Part shown: piece by piece, positions 59,361 to 60,000 of the stretch
How the letters are laid out: each line of letters begins with the position of its first letter
Numbering within the stretch: position 1 is the stretch's first letter
Source of the DNA: Branchiostoma floridae
Lineage: Eukaryota; Chordata; Leptocardii; Amphioxiformes; Branchiostomatidae
NCBI RefSeq assembly: GCF_000003815.2
Contig: NC_049982.1
Location: 7,303,440-7,363,439, forward strand
Direction: 5' to 3'
DNA: 60,000 bases
Notes under the pieces: model-generated
Seen by the model: the letters and a program-made list of their open reading frames with translations, nothing else
Database searches by the model: none
Told to the model about the DNA's origin: nothing
Program-made: the position numbers and the translations under genes

Positions 59361-60000
59361 CTGCAGACAAAATGTTTAACATTGACTTCAGATAAAACTT
59401 TGACATCTTTTCAACCCCAGTTCAAGTACTTAAATAATGCAAACTCTTCAACACACTCACCAAAGTCAATTTTCACTATATGATCCATAGTTTTTCAGCA
59501 CAACATTTCATGATACACAGCTTAACTATATACCTACAATTAGTACAAACTAAGTTGTTTTCCTTTAAAAAAAAAAGATATATCGTACATTCTAGCACCC
59601 AGCTTAGTAACCAATGATAATCTGAATAATACACAATAACATTTAACAGTTATATGCACACGGAAAAACCGCACAACCAAGTTCACCTTACAAAATCTAC
59701 ACCACGGAACAACAATTAGCACCTTATCACTTCAGTGTCCACCTTTTTTATTAAGAGTGCATTCCTTTATCCATCACACATGAACTATCTACTAGGCAAA
59801 AAATCCTACCAAATAGCCTATACGTATGTATTGCCCTGTAAAACATGGGGGAAAAAAAGGAAAGATCATCATTGTAAGAGAAATGGTCATATTAAGTACG
59901 ATTACATCTTCATCAGATGCTTACGATCACTGTAATTACTTGCACAATAATTGGAACATCAACAAACCAATGTCAAAGCTTTTCCTAACATAACAATGAG

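Overview
The window looks like nuclear DNA from an invertebrate chordate, most likely an amphioxus (Branchiostoma). This is inference: short exons with GT-AG introns, exon-shuffled EGF/C-type-lectin exons all in phase 1, a tandem cytochrome P450 clan-2 array, tRNA-derived SINEs and many short inverted-repeat transposons. No bacterial or organellar feature is seen. All recognised genes lie on the minus strand, so each reads from high to low coordinates.

Region 1 (1-36570) holds seven tandem CYP2-like P450 loci, called A to G here from left to right. The family plan is eight coding exons of 185, 140, 308, 184, 179, 135, 154 and 182 nt, giving 488 residues with the heme cysteine at residue 433 in exon 8. 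Shared insertions and shared splice-site changes show that A-B-C and D-E-F are two copies of one three-gene block about 16-18 kb long; G is a third C/F-type gene. D and F have all exons open with GT donors. E is open but has a GC donor at intron 7. A runs off the left edge. B has a nonsense codon, C has lost exon 2, and G has lost the heme exon at a junction inside a SINE. The array is therefore a snapshot of birth-and-death evolution. Its introns and spacers carry a mariner-type element, a foldback element with arms of about 400 bp, SINEs, and inverted-repeat elements with internal repeat arrays.

Region 2 (36571-45907) has a spacer with a DR4-type nuclear-receptor motif just upstream of the P450 array. 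It is followed by one secreted multidomain gene: signal peptide, a 10-cysteine domain I cannot name, three EGF repeats, a C-type lectin domain, two EGF repeats, a short Cys-rich exon and two candidate alternative last exons. A TATA box and a poly(A) signal frame it.

Region 3 (45908-60000) has an AT-rich spacer and then the 3' part of a KIF6-like kinesin. Seen here are the motor domain from loop-9/switch I onward, the neck, a long Ser-rich tail and a C-terminal IQ motif. The P-loop exons lie beyond the right edge. The most striking feature of the window is here: one 80-nt motor exon is present four times on an exact 134-bp period, with intact splice sites. Its phases (2 in, 1 out) make any mRNA carrying two copies frameshift, and all four copies encode the same peptide.
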